Counted from the first letter of the stretch, positions 15,851 to 25,467 are shown. The stretch is DNA of 39,343 nucleotides from an uncultured Eubacteriales bacterium (GCA_902787835.1 CADAHU010000004.1:1-39343), one strand, 5' to 3'. Notes: generated by a model from the sequence alone, not told the origin. Translations and numbers: made by a program.

Positions 15851-16314
15851 CCGAGGTTCTGATCCTGTCTAAGGAGCGCCCGGAATGGGAAAGCCTGATC
15901 CGATACGCGGAGCGGTGCCCCTGGCGCGCCGGGCCGTACATGGCCCGGGAAATGCGGGAAGGAAAATACAGCGACTTTGAACGGGTGGCGGCGCTGATCA
16001 TCGACGGCAGGATCGCGGGCTTCTGCAATTTTACCGCCCACGACGAGCTGCCGCCGGAATACGGCTTTTCGCCCTTCATCGGCTTTGTGTACGTGGAGGA
16101 GGCCGCCCGCGGCCATCGGTATTCCCAGCGGATGCTGGAGGCGATGGAGCGATACGCCGCGGGCTGCGGCTTCAAAAGGGTTTACCTGATGAGCGGCGAA
16201 AAGGGTTTGTACGAAAAATACGGCTATACGCCCATCGGCATGTATCCCACGGCCTTTGGCGCGCGGGATATGCTGTTTGAAAAACAAATTGAAAAAGCGG
16301 AGGAGAGATCCTGA
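15847..16314 (+). CDS. GNAT family N-acetyltransferase
   Basis: The 155-residue protein has the GNAT fold: VAALIIDGRIAGFCNFT as strands 2-3, then FIGFVYVEEAARGHRYSQRMLEAMERYA with the acetyl-CoA loop (RGHRYS in place of the common R/Q-x-x-G-x-G/A), and KRVYLMSGEKGLYEKYGYTPIG as the last strands. The substrate is unknown. It is tied to thiI by an ATGA overlap and to the aminotransferase by a TGATG overlap, so it is made with them. A functional link to either is not evident. Confidence 0.85.
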   Translation: MTEVLILSKERPEWESLIRYAERCPWRAGPYMAREMREGKYSDFERVAALIIDGRIAGFCNFTAHDELPPEYGFSPFIGFVYVEEAARGHRYSQRMLEAMERYAAGCGFKRVYLMSGEKGLYEKYGYTPIGMYPTAFGARDMLFEKQIEKAEERS

Positions 16315-17522
16315 TGATTCCACGCTCTGACAGAATGGCCAAGGTGCACAGCGATATCCGCGGCCCCTTGTATGAGGAAGCGCTGCGCATGCAGCAGCGC
16401 GGCGAAAAGGTGCTCAAGCTCAATACCGGCAACCCCGGCAGCTTCGGCTTTGAATTGCCCGACAGCGTGCGCTTCGCTCTTTCCCGGCATATCGACGAGG
16501 CGGTGCCCTATTGCGATATGAAGGGCATGCCCTTCTCCCGGGACGTGATCTGCACCTATCATATCGGGCGCGGCATCACCGGCATCACCCCGGATGATAT
16601 CTTTATCTGCAACGGCGTCAGCGAGGCGGCCTCCATGGCTATGACCGCCCTGGTGTGCACCGGGGATGAGATCCTGATGCCCTCGCCCTGCTATTCGCTG
16701 TGGAGCAACAACGCCTATATCGGCGCGGGCAAGCCTGTGTTCTACCGCTGCGATCCCGCCAACCATTGGAATCCCGATCCCGCGGATATCGAGAGCAAGG
16801 TGACGGACAAGACCAAGGCCATCCTGGTCATCAACCCCAATAACCCCACCGGCGCGGTGTACAGCCGGGAGACCCTGCTGGCCATTGCCGATATCGCCCG
16901 CAAGCATCACCTGCTGCTGCTGGCGGATGAGATCTACGACCGTCTGGTCATGGACGGCATCCCCAATTACAGCCTGGCGGCGCTGGCCCCGGACGTGCCC
17001 TGCATCAGCTTTAACGGCCTGAGCAAATCCCATATCATCTGCGGCTTCCGCTGCGGCTGGATGGTGTTCTCCGGCCCCCGGGAGGAACTGCGGGATATCA
17101 AGGACGCCGTTACCCAGCTGGCCTCCATGCGCCTGTGCGGCAACGCCCTGACCCAGCTGGTGATCCCCGCCGCCCTGGTGGACAGCGAGAGCACCCGGGC
17201 CATGCTGATCCCCGGCGGGCGGCTCTACGAGCAGCGCAAGGCCACCACCGACGTACTGGCCACCATCGAGGGCGTCACCTTCGAGATGAACCGCGCCGCC
17301 TTCTATCTGTTCCCTGGCTTTGATCAGGAGATGTATGATTTTGAGGACGGCCATGACCTGGCCATGAAGTTCCTGCACGAAAAGCACGTGCTGGTGATCC
17401 CCGGCAGCGGCTTTGACTGGACGGAGGATATCCGCGTGCGCATCGTCATGCTGCCCAATGCGGATCGCCTGACCCGCGCCATGGAGGATTTGCGGGATTT
17501 CCTCAAGCACCATCGCCGCTGA
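16314..17522 (+). CDS. Class I/II PLP aminotransferase (alanine aminotransferase-like)
   Basis: The 402-residue enzyme belongs to fold-type I aminotransferases, close in style to AlaA/YfbQ-type alanine transaminases. It has LKLNTGNPGSFGF near the start, FICNGVSEAASMAMTAL for cofactor phosphate binding, and INPNNPTGAVYSRE with the conserved Asn-Pro-Thr-Gly. LLADEIYDRLVMDG carries the Asp and Tyr that hold the ring. The Schiff-base lysine is K238 in FNGLSKSHIICGFRCGWM, and VRIVMLP near the C terminus carries the substrate-binding Arg. The substrate pair (alanine/glutamate?) is inferred. It lies between a GNAT gene and dxr. Confidence 0.9.
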   Translation: MIPRSDRMAKVHSDIRGPLYEEALRMQQRGEKVLKLNTGNPGSFGFELPDSVRFALSRHIDEAVPYCDMKGMPFSRDVICTYHIGRGITGITPDDIFICNGVSEAASMAMTALVCTGDEILMPSPCYSLWSNNAYIGAGKPVFYRCDPANHWNPDPADIESKVTDKTKAILVINPNNPTGAVYSRETLLAIADIARKHHLLLLADEIYDRLVMDGIPNYSLAALAPDVPCISFNGLSKSHIICGFRCGWMVFSGPREELRDIKDAVTQLASMRLCGNALTQLVIPAALVDSESTRAMLIPGGRLYEQRKATTDVLATIEGVTFEMNRAAFYLFPGFDQEMYDFEDGHDLAMKFLHEKHVLVIPGSGFDWTEDIRVRIVMLPNADRLTRAMEDLRDFLKHHRR

Positions 17523-17540
17523 TCCATTGAAAGGAAAACC

Positions 17541-18707
17541 ATGCGATCCATCAATATTCTGGGCAGCACCGGCTCCATTGGGACCCAGGCGCTGCAAATT
17601 GCCGCGCTGCACCCGCAGCGCTTCCAAATCAACGCATTGACAGCGCACCGCCAGGCGGATGCGCTGTTTGCGCAGGTGCGCGCATTCCGGCCGAAGATGG
17701 CCGGGCTCACCGGCATGACGGCGGAGGAGGCGCAGATTCCGGAGGATCTCCGCTTCTGCGATTGGCGCTTCGGCCCCGACGCCCTGCTCTGCGCCGCCCG
17801 GGACGTGCCCTGCGACGACGTGCTGGTCAGCGTGGTGGGCATGGTGGGCCTGCCCGCCGTGATGGCGGCCCGCCAGGCCGGACGCCGCGTGCTGCTGGCC
17901 AACAAGGAAGCGCTGGTGGCCGGCGGGCAGATCGTGATGGCGGCCTGCCAGGACGGGCCGGACGGCCCCACGCTGATCCCGGTGGACAGCGAGCACAGCG
18001 CCATCTATCAGTGCCTGCGGGCGGCGGCCGGCAATCCCTATGATAAGATCCTGCTGACGGCCTCCGGCGGCGCATTCCGGGATTATACCCTGGAGCAGCT
18101 GAAGGGCGCCACGCTGGAAAAGGCGCTAACCCATCCCAACTGGAATATGGGCGCCAAGATCACCGTGGACAGCGCCAGCATGTTTAACAAGGCCCTGGAG
18201 ATCATCGAGGCCCGCTGGCTCTTTGACGCCCGGCCCGAGCAGATCCAGGTGGTGATCCATCCCCAGAGCATCGTGCATTCCATGGTGCAGTTCCGGGATG
18301 GCGCGGTGCTGGCCCAGCTGGGCTCGCCCGATATGCGGGTGCCCATCGCCTACGCCATGGCTTATCCGGAGCGCATCGAGACCGACGCGCCCCGGGTGGA
18401 TTTTGCCGCCCTGGGCAAATGCACCTTTTTTGATGTGGATCCCGTGCGGTTCCCCGCCATCGGCATGGCCTACGACGCGCTGCGGGCGGGCGGCGCGGCC
18501 TGCTGCATGCTCAACGCCGCCAATGAGGAGGCCAACGCCGCCTTCCGGGCGGGACGCCTGGGCTTTATGCAGATCGGCGATGTGGTGACCGAAACGCTGG
18601 CGCGCATAGGCGGCCTGCCCGCGCATACCATAGAAGAGGTGTATGCCGCCGACGCCGCCGCCCGGCGGGAAGCGCAGGACGTCATGAAAAAAATGACTGC
18701 GGAGTAA
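17541..18707 (+). CDS. dxr: 1-deoxy-D-xylulose 5-phosphate reductoisomerase
   Basis: The 388-residue enzyme catalyses the second step of the MEP isoprenoid pathway, DXP to MEP with NADPH and a divalent metal. The nucleotide-binding GSTGSIGTQAL is at the start. LLANKEALVAGGQIV, PVDSEHSAIYQCL (metal and substrate ligands) and ILLTASGGAFRDY follow. HPNWNMGAKITVDSASMFNKALEIIEA is a long family signature. AAGGAAAA precedes ATG 17541. Dxr-RseP-IspG-PolC is a frequent Firmicutes order; the usual upstream uppS-cdsA pair is missing here. Confidence 0.97.
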   Translation: MRSINILGSTGSIGTQALQIAALHPQRFQINALTAHRQADALFAQVRAFRPKMAGLTGMTAEEAQIPEDLRFCDWRFGPDALLCAARDVPCDDVLVSVVGMVGLPAVMAARQAGRRVLLANKEALVAGGQIVMAACQDGPDGPTLIPVDSEHSAIYQCLRAAAGNPYDKILLTASGGAFRDYTLEQLKGATLEKALTHPNWNMGAKITVDSASMFNKALEIIEARWLFDARPEQIQVVIHPQSIVHSMVQFRDGAVLAQLGSPDMRVPIAYAMAYPERIETDAPRVDFAALGKCTFFDVDPVRFPAIGMAYDALRAGGAACCMLNAANEEANAAFRAGRLGFMQIGDVVTETLARIGGLPAHTIEEVYAADAAARREAQDVMKKMTAE

Positions 18708-18711
18708 AGCG

Positions 18712-19785
18712 ATGTCAACGATCATTTATGTTTTATTGGCGCTGCTGATGCTGGGCATCATGGTGGCGGCGCATGAATCCGGGCATTATTTTGCCGCCCG
18801 GGCCTGCGGCATCCCCGTGCGGGCCTTCGGCATCGGCTTTGGCCCCAAGCTTTTTGGCTGGACCGGAAAAAAGAACGGCACGGAGTATGTGATCCGCCTG
18901 ATCCCCGGCGGCGGCTACTGCGCCTTTTACGGCGAGGACGATACCACCGGCGAGGCGGCCAAAATGGATCCCCGGGCCATGGAGCTGCAGCCCGCCTGGA
19001 AACGGCTGATCACGCTGTTCGCCGGGCCGTTCATGAACTTTGTGCTGGCCTTCGTGGTGGGTCTGGGCTTCTTTCTGGGCTACGGCCTGCCCTATGCGGG
19101 CGACGGCTATGTGACTACCATCCAGTCCGTGCAGGCGGGCTCGCCCGCGGATGTGGGCGGCCTGCGGGCGGGCGACGTGATCCTGACCGTGGATGGCGAG
19201 GAGGTCAAAAATCGGTTTTCCGCGATGATCGACGCCTGGGACGGCCGGGAGCCGATGGCGCTGACCGTGGAGCGCGGCGGCGAAACCGTGACGCTGCAGG
19301 TGAAGCCTGATTTTATCAGCACCGAAAACCGCTATATGATCGGCGTTACCATGACCATTGAGGCCGAAACGGTCTGGAAGCACGAGGGCTTCGGAAAAAC
19401 GGTGTCCCATACCTTTGACGTCTGCGTCGGAGCGGGCGGCGCGATCCTGGACGCCCTTAAAAACCTGTTTACCCGGGGCGAGGGGCTGGAAAACATGAGC
19501 GGGCCGGTGGGCGTGATCAGCGTCATCGCCCAGCAGACCCAGACCTACCGGCTGATGGGGTACCTCAATATGCTGATGGTGATCTCCATCAACCTGGGGC
19601 TGGTCAACCTGCTGCCCATCCCCGGGCTGGACGGCGGCCGCATCCTGTTTGTGCTCTATGAGATCATCTTCCGCAGGCCCGTCAACCGGCGGGTGGAAGC
19701 GTATATCCACCTGGCGGGCTATGTTTTTCTGTTGGGCGTGCTGCTGTTCTTTACCTTCCGCGATGTGCTGAATATCTTTGGCTGA
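18712..19785 (+). CDS. rseP: RIP metalloprotease RseP (site-2 protease)
   Basis: The 357-residue membrane protease cuts single-pass membrane proteins inside the bilayer. The zinc site H21-E22-S-G-H25 lies in the first transmembrane helix. A PDZ domain occupies about 115-195 (IQSVQAGSPADVGGLRAGDVILTVDGEEV). The third ligand is in NLLPIPGLDGGRILFVLYE, followed by a last helix. It starts 5 nt after the dxr stop. Family members often remove cleaved anti-sigma factors; the membrane protein at 581-2413 would be a possible target, but nothing in the sequence proves it. Confidence 0.95.
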   Translation: MSTIIYVLLALLMLGIMVAAHESGHYFAARACGIPVRAFGIGFGPKLFGWTGKKNGTEYVIRLIPGGGYCAFYGEDDTTGEAAKMDPRAMELQPAWKRLITLFAGPFMNFVLAFVVGLGFFLGYGLPYAGDGYVTTIQSVQAGSPADVGGLRAGDVILTVDGEEVKNRFSAMIDAWDGREPMALTVERGGETVTLQVKPDFISTENRYMIGVTMTIEAETVWKHEGFGKTVSHTFDVCVGAGGAILDALKNLFTRGEGLENMSGPVGVISVIAQQTQTYRLMGYLNMLMVISINLGLVNLLPIPGLDGGRILFVLYEIIFRRPVNRRVEAYIHLAGYVFLLGVLLFFTFRDVLNIFG

Positions 19786-19798
19786 CAGAGGAGAAACC

Positions 19799-20845
19799 AT
19801 GAAAACACGAGCCATGACGGTGGGCGGGCTCCCCTTGGGAGGCGGCGCGCCCGTATCCGTACAGAGCATGACCAATACCGATACCCGGGATGTGGCGGCC
19901 ACCCTTGCGCAGATCAAGGCGCTGGCCCAGGCGGGCTGCGATATCGTGCGCGTTTCCGTGTATGACGAGGCCTGCGTGAAGGCTGTCCGCGCCCTGGTGG
20001 ACGGCAGCCCGGTGCCGCTGGTGGCCGATATCCATTTTGATCATCGCCTGGCCATCGGGGCCATCGAGAACGGCATCGCCAAGCTGCGCATCAATCCCGG
20101 CAACATCGGGGGCGAGGCCAACGTAAAGCGCGTGGCCGACGCGGCGAAGGCCCATCATATCCCCATCCGCATCGGCGTCAACTGCGGCTCGCTGGAAAAG
20201 GACATCCTGGCCAGGTACGGCGGCCCCACGCCGGAGGGCATGGTGGAAAGCGCCCTGCGCCATGCCAAAATGCTGGAGGATCAGCATTTTGAGGATATCG
20301 TGCTGTCGCTCAAGAGCAGCGACGTGCGGCGCACGGTGGACGCCTACCGCCTGGCGGCGTCCAAATGCGATTACGCGCTGCACGTGGGCGTCACGGAGGC
20401 CGGCCTGCCGGGCAGCGGCAACATCAAAAGCGCCATCGGCATCGGCGCGCTGCTGCTGGACGGCATCGGCGATACGATCCGCGTATCGCTCACCGGCTCG
20501 CCCATCCCGGAGGCCCAGGCGGCCATCGATATCCTGCGCGCGGTGGGGCTGCGCCGCGGCGTGCGGTTTGTTTCCTGCCCCACCTGCGGGCGCACCCGCA
20601 TCGATTCCGAGTCCATTGCCCGGGCGGTGGAAAACGAGTTCCGCAACCTGGATTTGGATATCACCATCGCCGTTATGGGCTGCGTGGTCAACGGCCCCGG
20701 GGAGGCCCGGGACGCCGATATCGCCCTGTGCGGCGGCGAAAACTGCGGCGCGCTGTACATCAAGGGACAATACGTGCGCAAGCTGACCGGCGATCTGACA
20801 AAGGCGTTCATCGACGCCGTGAAGGAATGGATCCATGAGCTATGA
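19799..20845 (+). CDS. ispG: 4-hydroxy-3-methylbut-2-en-1-yl diphosphate synthase IspG
   Basis: The 348-residue iron-sulfur enzyme carries out the next-to-last MEP pathway step, from MEcPP to HMBPP. The TIM-barrel domain shows GGGAPVSVQSMTNTDTRD, DIVRVSVYDE, PLVADIHFDHRLA and INPGNIG. The 4Fe-4S ligands are C260 and C263 (CPTCGRT), C295 (MGCVVNGPGE) and E302. GAGGAG before ATG 19799 sets the start; an in-frame upstream codon at 19778 would place the start inside rseP. Its end overlaps the polC start by 11 bp. Confidence 0.96.
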   Translation: MKTRAMTVGGLPLGGGAPVSVQSMTNTDTRDVAATLAQIKALAQAGCDIVRVSVYDEACVKAVRALVDGSPVPLVADIHFDHRLAIGAIENGIAKLRINPGNIGGEANVKRVADAAKAHHIPIRIGVNCGSLEKDILARYGGPTPEGMVESALRHAKMLEDQHFEDIVLSLKSSDVRRTVDAYRLAASKCDYALHVGVTEAGLPGSGNIKSAIGIGALLLDGIGDTIRVSLTGSPIPEAQAAIDILRAVGLRRGVRFVSCPTCGRTRIDSESIARAVENEFRNLDLDITIAVMGCVVNGPGEARDADIALCGGENCGALYIKGQYVRKLTGDLTKAFIDAVKEWIHEL

Positions 20846-23800
20846 CGAGCTGATTGCCCGCCTGGAGGCGGCAGTCCCCGAAATGAAAGGCAAGCTGAAG
20901 GTGGACCGCGTGATCTATAAGCGCGGCAGTCGGCATGCCTATTTTTATCTGCTCAGCGACGTGGTGGCGGGGGATAAGGAATACCTGGCCGTGCAGAAAA
21001 TCCTCAAGGCCGCCTTTCCCGGAATCCGCCTGTCGCTGCGCATCGCCAGCCCCTCCCTCAAGGAGGATTACCTGGCCGATCCCGATAAATACGCCCATGT
21101 GATCAACAACATCCTGCTGCGCCAGCATCCGGCGCTTTCCGCTTGGGAGTTTGATATGCGCTACAAGGCGGAGGACGGCCGCATCGTGCTGGAGCTGCCT
21201 GACGATTTTTCTCTGCAATACCTGAAGGCGCGCAATCTGACGGATAAAATCAACCGCGCGATCTATGATATCTTTTGCGTGGAAACCGAGGTGCTCTGCC
21301 GGGTTACGGGCGTCAGGGAGGAGACCGCCGCCCGCATGGAACGCGAGCGCCGGGCCGAGGAGGCGCTCCAGGAGCAGCGCCGGGAGGAGGCCCGCCGCCG
21401 CACCGAGCTGGCCGAGCAGCGCCAGGCGGAGCGGGAGGAGAAGAAGCGCCGCCTGGTATACGGCAAGCGGCCCATCACCGAAAAGCCCGTTTCCATCAGC
21501 GAGCTCAACAACGATTCCGGCGCGGTGGTCATCGCCGGCAAGCGGCTGGATTACGAGGAAAAGGAGATCAGCAAGGGCGAAATGCTGCTGGTTTCCTTCA
21601 ACGTGACCGATTATACCGGCACCATCCGGTGCAAAATGTTTTTGCGCTACCGTCCCCGCTTCCGCAAGGAGGAGGAGGACGAGCAGCCGCCCATCACCGA
21701 CGAGCAGCGCAAGGCGGTGCAGGATGTGTGCGACGCGCTGAAAAAGTGCGAGGGCGTGCTGGTGCAGGGCGAATGCCGCTATGATAATTTTGCCCATGAA
21801 TGCACGCTGATGGTCAGCGCCATCAATAAGTTTGACCTGCCCAAGCGCATGGACAACGCGCCGGAGAAGCGCATCGAACTGCACCTGCATACCCAGATGA
21901 GCAGCATGGACGCCGTGGCCTCGGCCAGCGCGCTGATCGCCCGGGCGGCCAGCTGGGGTCATCCGGCCATCGCCGTTACCGATCACGGCGTGGTGCAGGC
22001 GTACCCCGAAGCCTTTGGCGCGGCCAAAAAGAACGGCATCAAGCTGATCCCCGGCGTGGAAGGCTATCTGACCGACGAGGATCTGGTGGTGCGCAGCGAG
22101 AACGACGATCTGCGCCCGCTCTCGACGCCCATCGTGGTGCTGGATTTTGAAACCACCGGCCTGGATACCCGCAACGACCGCATCATCGAGATCGGCGCGG
22201 TGAAGCTGGCGGACGGCCACGTCACCGAGGATCTGAGCGTGCTGGTCAATCCCGGCCAGCTGCTCAAGCCCAAGATCACCGAGATCACCGGTATCACCGA
22301 TCAGATGCTCCGGGATCAGCCGCCCATCACCGAGGCGCTGCCCAAACTGCTGGAGTTCATTGGCGATTGCCCCATCGCGGCCCATAACGCCGATTTTGAT
22401 TATAATATCCTGCAAAGCGAGCTGCGCCGACAGGGGATCGAGCACGAATGGACGGTGCTGGATACCCTGACCTTTGCCCGCAAGCTTTATCCGGATATGA
22501 AATCCCACAAGCTGGGCATGGTGTGCAAGCGTCTGGGCGTATCGCTCAAAAACGCCCACCGCGCCGTGCACGACGCCACCGCCACCGCCCTCTGCCTGCA
22601 GCAGATGCTGGACGAGGTGGCCAAGAAGGGCGCCGATACCCTGGATAAGATCAACGAGGTGGCCAGCGGGTATACCCTGGGCAGCAGCTTCCATATCGTG
22701 CTGCTGGCCGCCACCCAGCAGGGGCTGTGGAATATCAACCACCTGGTATCGGACGGCCATCTCAAATACTTCAAACGCCGTCCCCATATGCCCCGAGCCA
22801 ATATCCAGAAGTACCGGGAGGGCATCCTGGTGGGCAGCGCCTGCGAGGCGGGCGAGCTGTTCCGCGCCGTGCTGGAGGGCGCGGACGAAAAGAAGCTCAG
22901 CCGCATCGCCCGGTTCTATGATTATCTGGAGATCCAGCCCATCGGCAACAACGCCTTCCTGATCCGGGAGGGCCGGGTCAAGGATGAGGAGGAGCTGCGC
23001 GATCTGAACCGTGTGATCGTGCGGCTGGGGGAGAAGCTGGGCATCCCGGTGGTGGCCACCGGCGACGTGCACTTCCTGGACCCCCAGGACGCGGTGTTCC
23101 GCGCCATATTGCAGGACGGCCTGGGATACGACGACTGCGATAACCAGCCGCCGCTGTACCTTAAAACCACCGAGGAGATGCTAGAGGAGTTCAGCTACCT
23201 GGGCGCGGAAAAGGCGCACGAGGTGGTTATCGACAATCCCCGCAAAATCATGGAAAAGATCGGGGATATCACGCTGTTCCCCAAGCATCCAGAGGGCAAG
23301 ACCACCTTCTCGCCCGTATGGGATTACGCGCCGGACGATATCAAGCGCATGGTGGAGGAAACCAGCCATGAGATGTACGGCGACGTGCTGCCCGAGGTGG
23401 TGCAGAAGCGCCTGGACAAGGAGCTCAACTCCATTATCGGCTATGGCTACGCCACGCTGTATGATATCGCCAGCAAGCTGGTCAAAAAATCCAACAGCGA
23501 CGGCTACCTGGTGGGCAGCCGCGGATCGGTGGGCTCCTCCCTGGTGGCCACCATGTGCGGCATCACCGAGGTCAACGCCCTGCCGCCCCATTACCGCTGC
23601 AAGCACTGCCGGCAGGCCTGGTTTGACGTGCCGGAGGGCTATACCCTGGGCGTGGACCTGCCGGACAAGGACTGCCCCGTCTGCGGCAAGCCGCTGACCA
23701 AGGACGGCTATGATATTCCCTTTGAGGTGTTCCTGGGCTTCAAGGGCGATAAGGTGCCCGATATCGACCTGAACTTCTCCGGCGAATATCAGCCCCAGGC

Positions 23801-25196
23801 CCGCGCCTACGTGGAGGAGCTGTTCGGCACCGGCTATGTGTTCCGCGCCGGCACCATCGGCACCCTGGCCGATAAAACGGCCTACGGCTTTGTGATGAAA
23901 TACCTGGAAAAACGGGGCATGGTGGCGACTGAGGCCGAAAAAGACCGCCTTGTGGCCGGTTGTGTGGGGGTCAAGCGCACAACGGGCCAGCATCCGGGCG
24001 GCATGGTGGTGCTTCCCCGCGCATACGATATCTGCCAGTTCACCGCCGTGCAGCATCCCGCCGACGACGAGACCAGCAGCATCATCACCACCCACTACGA
24101 TTTTAACTCCATGCATGACATCCTGGTCAAATTGGATATCCTGGGACACGACGATCCCACCATGATGCATATGCTGGAGCGTATCACCGGCATCAATTAC
24201 AAGGAGATCCCGCTGGACGACAAGGAGGTCATGTCCATCTTCCAGTCGCCCAAAGCCCTGGGCCTGAAGCCGGAGGACATCGACTGCTCCACCGGCACCC
24301 TGGGCATCCCGGAATTCGGCACGGCCTTCGTGCGCGGCATGCTGGATGATACCAAGCCCAGCACCATGGAGGAGCTGATCCGCATCTCCGGCCTGAGCCA
24401 TGGCACCGACGTGTGGCTGGGCAACGCCAAGGATCTGATCAACAGCGGTACCGCCACCCTGAAGGAGTGTATCTGCTGCCGCGATGATATCATGAATTAC
24501 CTGATCTCCAAGGGCGTGGACAGCAAAATGAGCTTTGATACCATGGAGAGCGTGCGCAAGGGCAGGGGCCTCAAGCCCGAGATGGAGGAGGCCATGGCCC
24601 GGGCCAACGTGCCCCAGTGGTTTGTGGACAGCTGCAAAAAGATCAAGTACATGTTCCCCAAGGGTCATGCCGTGGCCTATGTGACCATGGCGCTGCGCGT
24701 GGCCTGGTTCAAGGTGCATATGCCCCTGGCCTATTACGCCGCCTATTTTACCATCCGCGCCACGGGCTTCGACGCCGCCACCATGATCACCACGCCGGAG
24801 GCCGTCCGCGCCCGCATCAAGGAGCTGGACGCCATGGAGAAGGCCACCGCCAAGGACAAGGACACCCAGAACGCCCTGGAAATGGTGCTGGAGTTTTACA
24901 TGCGCGGCTTCAAATTCCTGCCCGCCGATCTGTACAAGAGCGATGTAAAGGATTTTGTCATGGAGGACGGCAGCCTGCGGGTGCCCTTCACCGCCATCGG
25001 CGGATTGGGCGAGGCCGCGGCCCAGGGCATCGTGGAGGCCAGGAATCAGCCCTTCCTGTCCATCGAGGATCTGAAAAACCGCGGCAAGGTATCCAACGCC
25101 GTGGTGGAACTGCTCCGCGCCGCCGGGGCCCTGGAGGGCCTGAAGGATACCAACCAGGTTTCCATGCTGGAGATGATGGGCTTTGACATGGGCTGA
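20835..25196 (+). CDS. polC: DNA polymerase III PolC-type alpha subunit
   Basis: The 1453-residue Gram-positive replicase starts with an N-terminal region, a charged helix (about 160-210) and an OB-fold (about 230-335). A PHP domain begins at H350-L-H352 (RIELHLHTQMS). The inserted 3'-5' proofreading exonuclease starts at D437-F-E439 (VLDFETTGLDTRNDRIIEIGAVKL). The rest of PHP, the polymerase core and the C-terminal helix-hairpin-helix part follow. The palm-domain aspartates lie in PDIDLNFSGEYQ (D976, D978), and a CKHC...CPVC zinc motif sits just before. Length and order fit low-GC Gram-positive PolC, so this is the main leading-strand polymerase. It is last in the asp23 operon, starting 11 bp inside ispG. 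Confidence 0.97.
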   Translation: MSYDELIARLEAAVPEMKGKLKVDRVIYKRGSRHAYFYLLSDVVAGDKEYLAVQKILKAAFPGIRLSLRIASPSLKEDYLADPDKYAHVINNILLRQHPALSAWEFDMRYKAEDGRIVLELPDDFSLQYLKARNLTDKINRAIYDIFCVETEVLCRVTGVREETAARMERERRAEEALQEQRREEARRRTELAEQRQAEREEKKRRLVYGKRPITEKPVSISELNNDSGAVVIAGKRLDYEEKEISKGEMLLVSFNVTDYTGTIRCKMFLRYRPRFRKEEEDEQPPITDEQRKAVQDVCDALKKCEGVLVQGECRYDNFAHECTLMVSAINKFDLPKRMDNAPEKRIELHLHTQMSSMDAVASASALIARAASWGHPAIAVTDHGVVQAYPEAFGAAKKNGIKLIPGVEGYLTDEDLVVRSENDDLRPLSTPIVVLDFETTGLDTRNDRIIEIGAVKLADGHVTEDLSVLVNPGQLLKPKITEITGITDQMLRDQPPITEALPKLLEFIGDCPIAAHNADFDYNILQSELRRQGIEHEWTVLDTLTFARKLYPDMKSHKLGMVCKRLGVSLKNAHRAVHDATATALCLQQMLDEVAKKGADTLDKINEVASGYTLGSSFHIVLLAATQQGLWNINHLVSDGHLKYFKRRPHMPRANIQKYREGILVGSACEAGELFRAVLEGADEKKLSRIARFYDYLEIQPIGNNAFLIREGRVKDEEELRDLNRVIVRLGEKLGIPVVATGDVHFLDPQDAVFRAILQDGLGYDDCDNQPPLYLKTTEEMLEEFSYLGAEKAHEVVIDNPRKIMEKIGDITLFPKHPEGKTTFSPVWDYAPDDIKRMVEETSHEMYGDVLPEVVQKRLDKELNSIIGYGYATLYDIASKLVKKSNSDGYLVGSRGSVGSSLVATMCGITEVNALPPHYRCKHCRQAWFDVPEGYTLGVDLPDKDCPVCGKPLTKDGYDIPFEVFLGFKGDKVPDIDLNFSGEYQPQARAYVEELFGTGYVFRAGTIGTLADKTAYGFVMKYLEKRGMVATEAEKDRLVAGCVGVKRTTGQHPGGMVVLPRAYDICQFTAVQHPADDETSSIITTHYDFNSMHDILVKLDILGHDDPTMMHMLERITGINYKEIPLDDKEVMSIFQSPKALGLKPEDIDCSTGTLGIPEFGTAFVRGMLDDTKPSTMEELIRISGLSHGTDVWLGNAKDLINSGTATLKECICCRDDIMNYLISKGVDSKMSFDTMESVRKGRGLKPEMEEAMARANVPQWFVDSCKKIKYMFPKGHAVAYVTMALRVAWFKVHMPLAYYAAYFTIRATGFDAATMITTPEAVRARIKELDAMEKATAKDKDTQNALEMVLEFYMRGFKFLPADLYKSDVKDFVMEDGSLRVPFTAIGGLGEAAAQGIVEARNQPFLSIEDLKNRGKVSNAVVELLRAAGALEGLKDTNQVSMLEMMGFDMG

Positions 25197-25212
25197 GAAA
25201 GCGTGCTATAAT
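25183..25212 (+). promoter_or_regulatory. Near-perfect promoter for the HMA-domain gene
   Basis: A consensus TTGACA (25183-25188) and a consensus TATAAT (25207-25212) are separated by 18 nt. The -35 box is formed by the last codons of polC, so the small gene has its own promoter despite the dense operon upstream. Confidence 0.8.
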
Positions 25213-25241
25213 AAGCCATTGAAATCAAGGAGGATTTTGCC

Positions 25242-25433
25242 ATGAAGGTTCGTATTGACGGTATGATGTGCATGAAGTGCGCGGCCCGGGTGGAAAAGGC
25301 CCTGGACGCCATCGGTGTGAAGGCCGAGATCGATCTGGAAAACAAGTGCGCCACGATTCCGGACGGCTCCGATGCCGCCGCCGTGAAGCAGGCCGTGGAA
25401 AAGGCGGGTTATACCTTCGTATCGGCCGAATAA
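25242..25433 (+). CDS. Small heavy-metal-associated (HMA) domain protein, CopZ-like
   Basis: The 63-residue protein is a single ferredoxin-like HMA domain. The metal-binding loop is GMMCMKCAARVEKAL, with cysteines at positions 11 and 14. This is followed by a typical beta-alpha-beta layout (VKAEIDLENKCATIPDGSDAAAVKQAVEKAGYTF). Such proteins carry Cu(I) or another soft metal to a P-type ATPase. No CopA, CsoR or other metal gene is nearby, so the role is open. AAGGAGG precedes ATG 25242, and a strong promoter stands directly upstream. Confidence 0.9.
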   Translation: MKVRIDGMMCMKCAARVEKALDAIGVKAEIDLENKCATIPDGSDAAAVKQAVEKAGYTFVSAE

Positions 25434-25467
25434 AACGCCGAAAAGCGGTAAAACATCCAAAAAACGC

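Noticed and set aside
20808-23072. Long - strand frames opposite polC and others (also 13541-15769, 3356-4801, 164-2341)
   Set aside because: All mirror recognised genes codon for codon; their compositions (His/Gly/Ala/Arg/Leu-rich) are typical of antisense shadows.
25434-25467. Terminator after the HMA gene
   Set aside because: Only a three-base stem with an A-rich loop (CCG/CGG) can form and no T-run follows.
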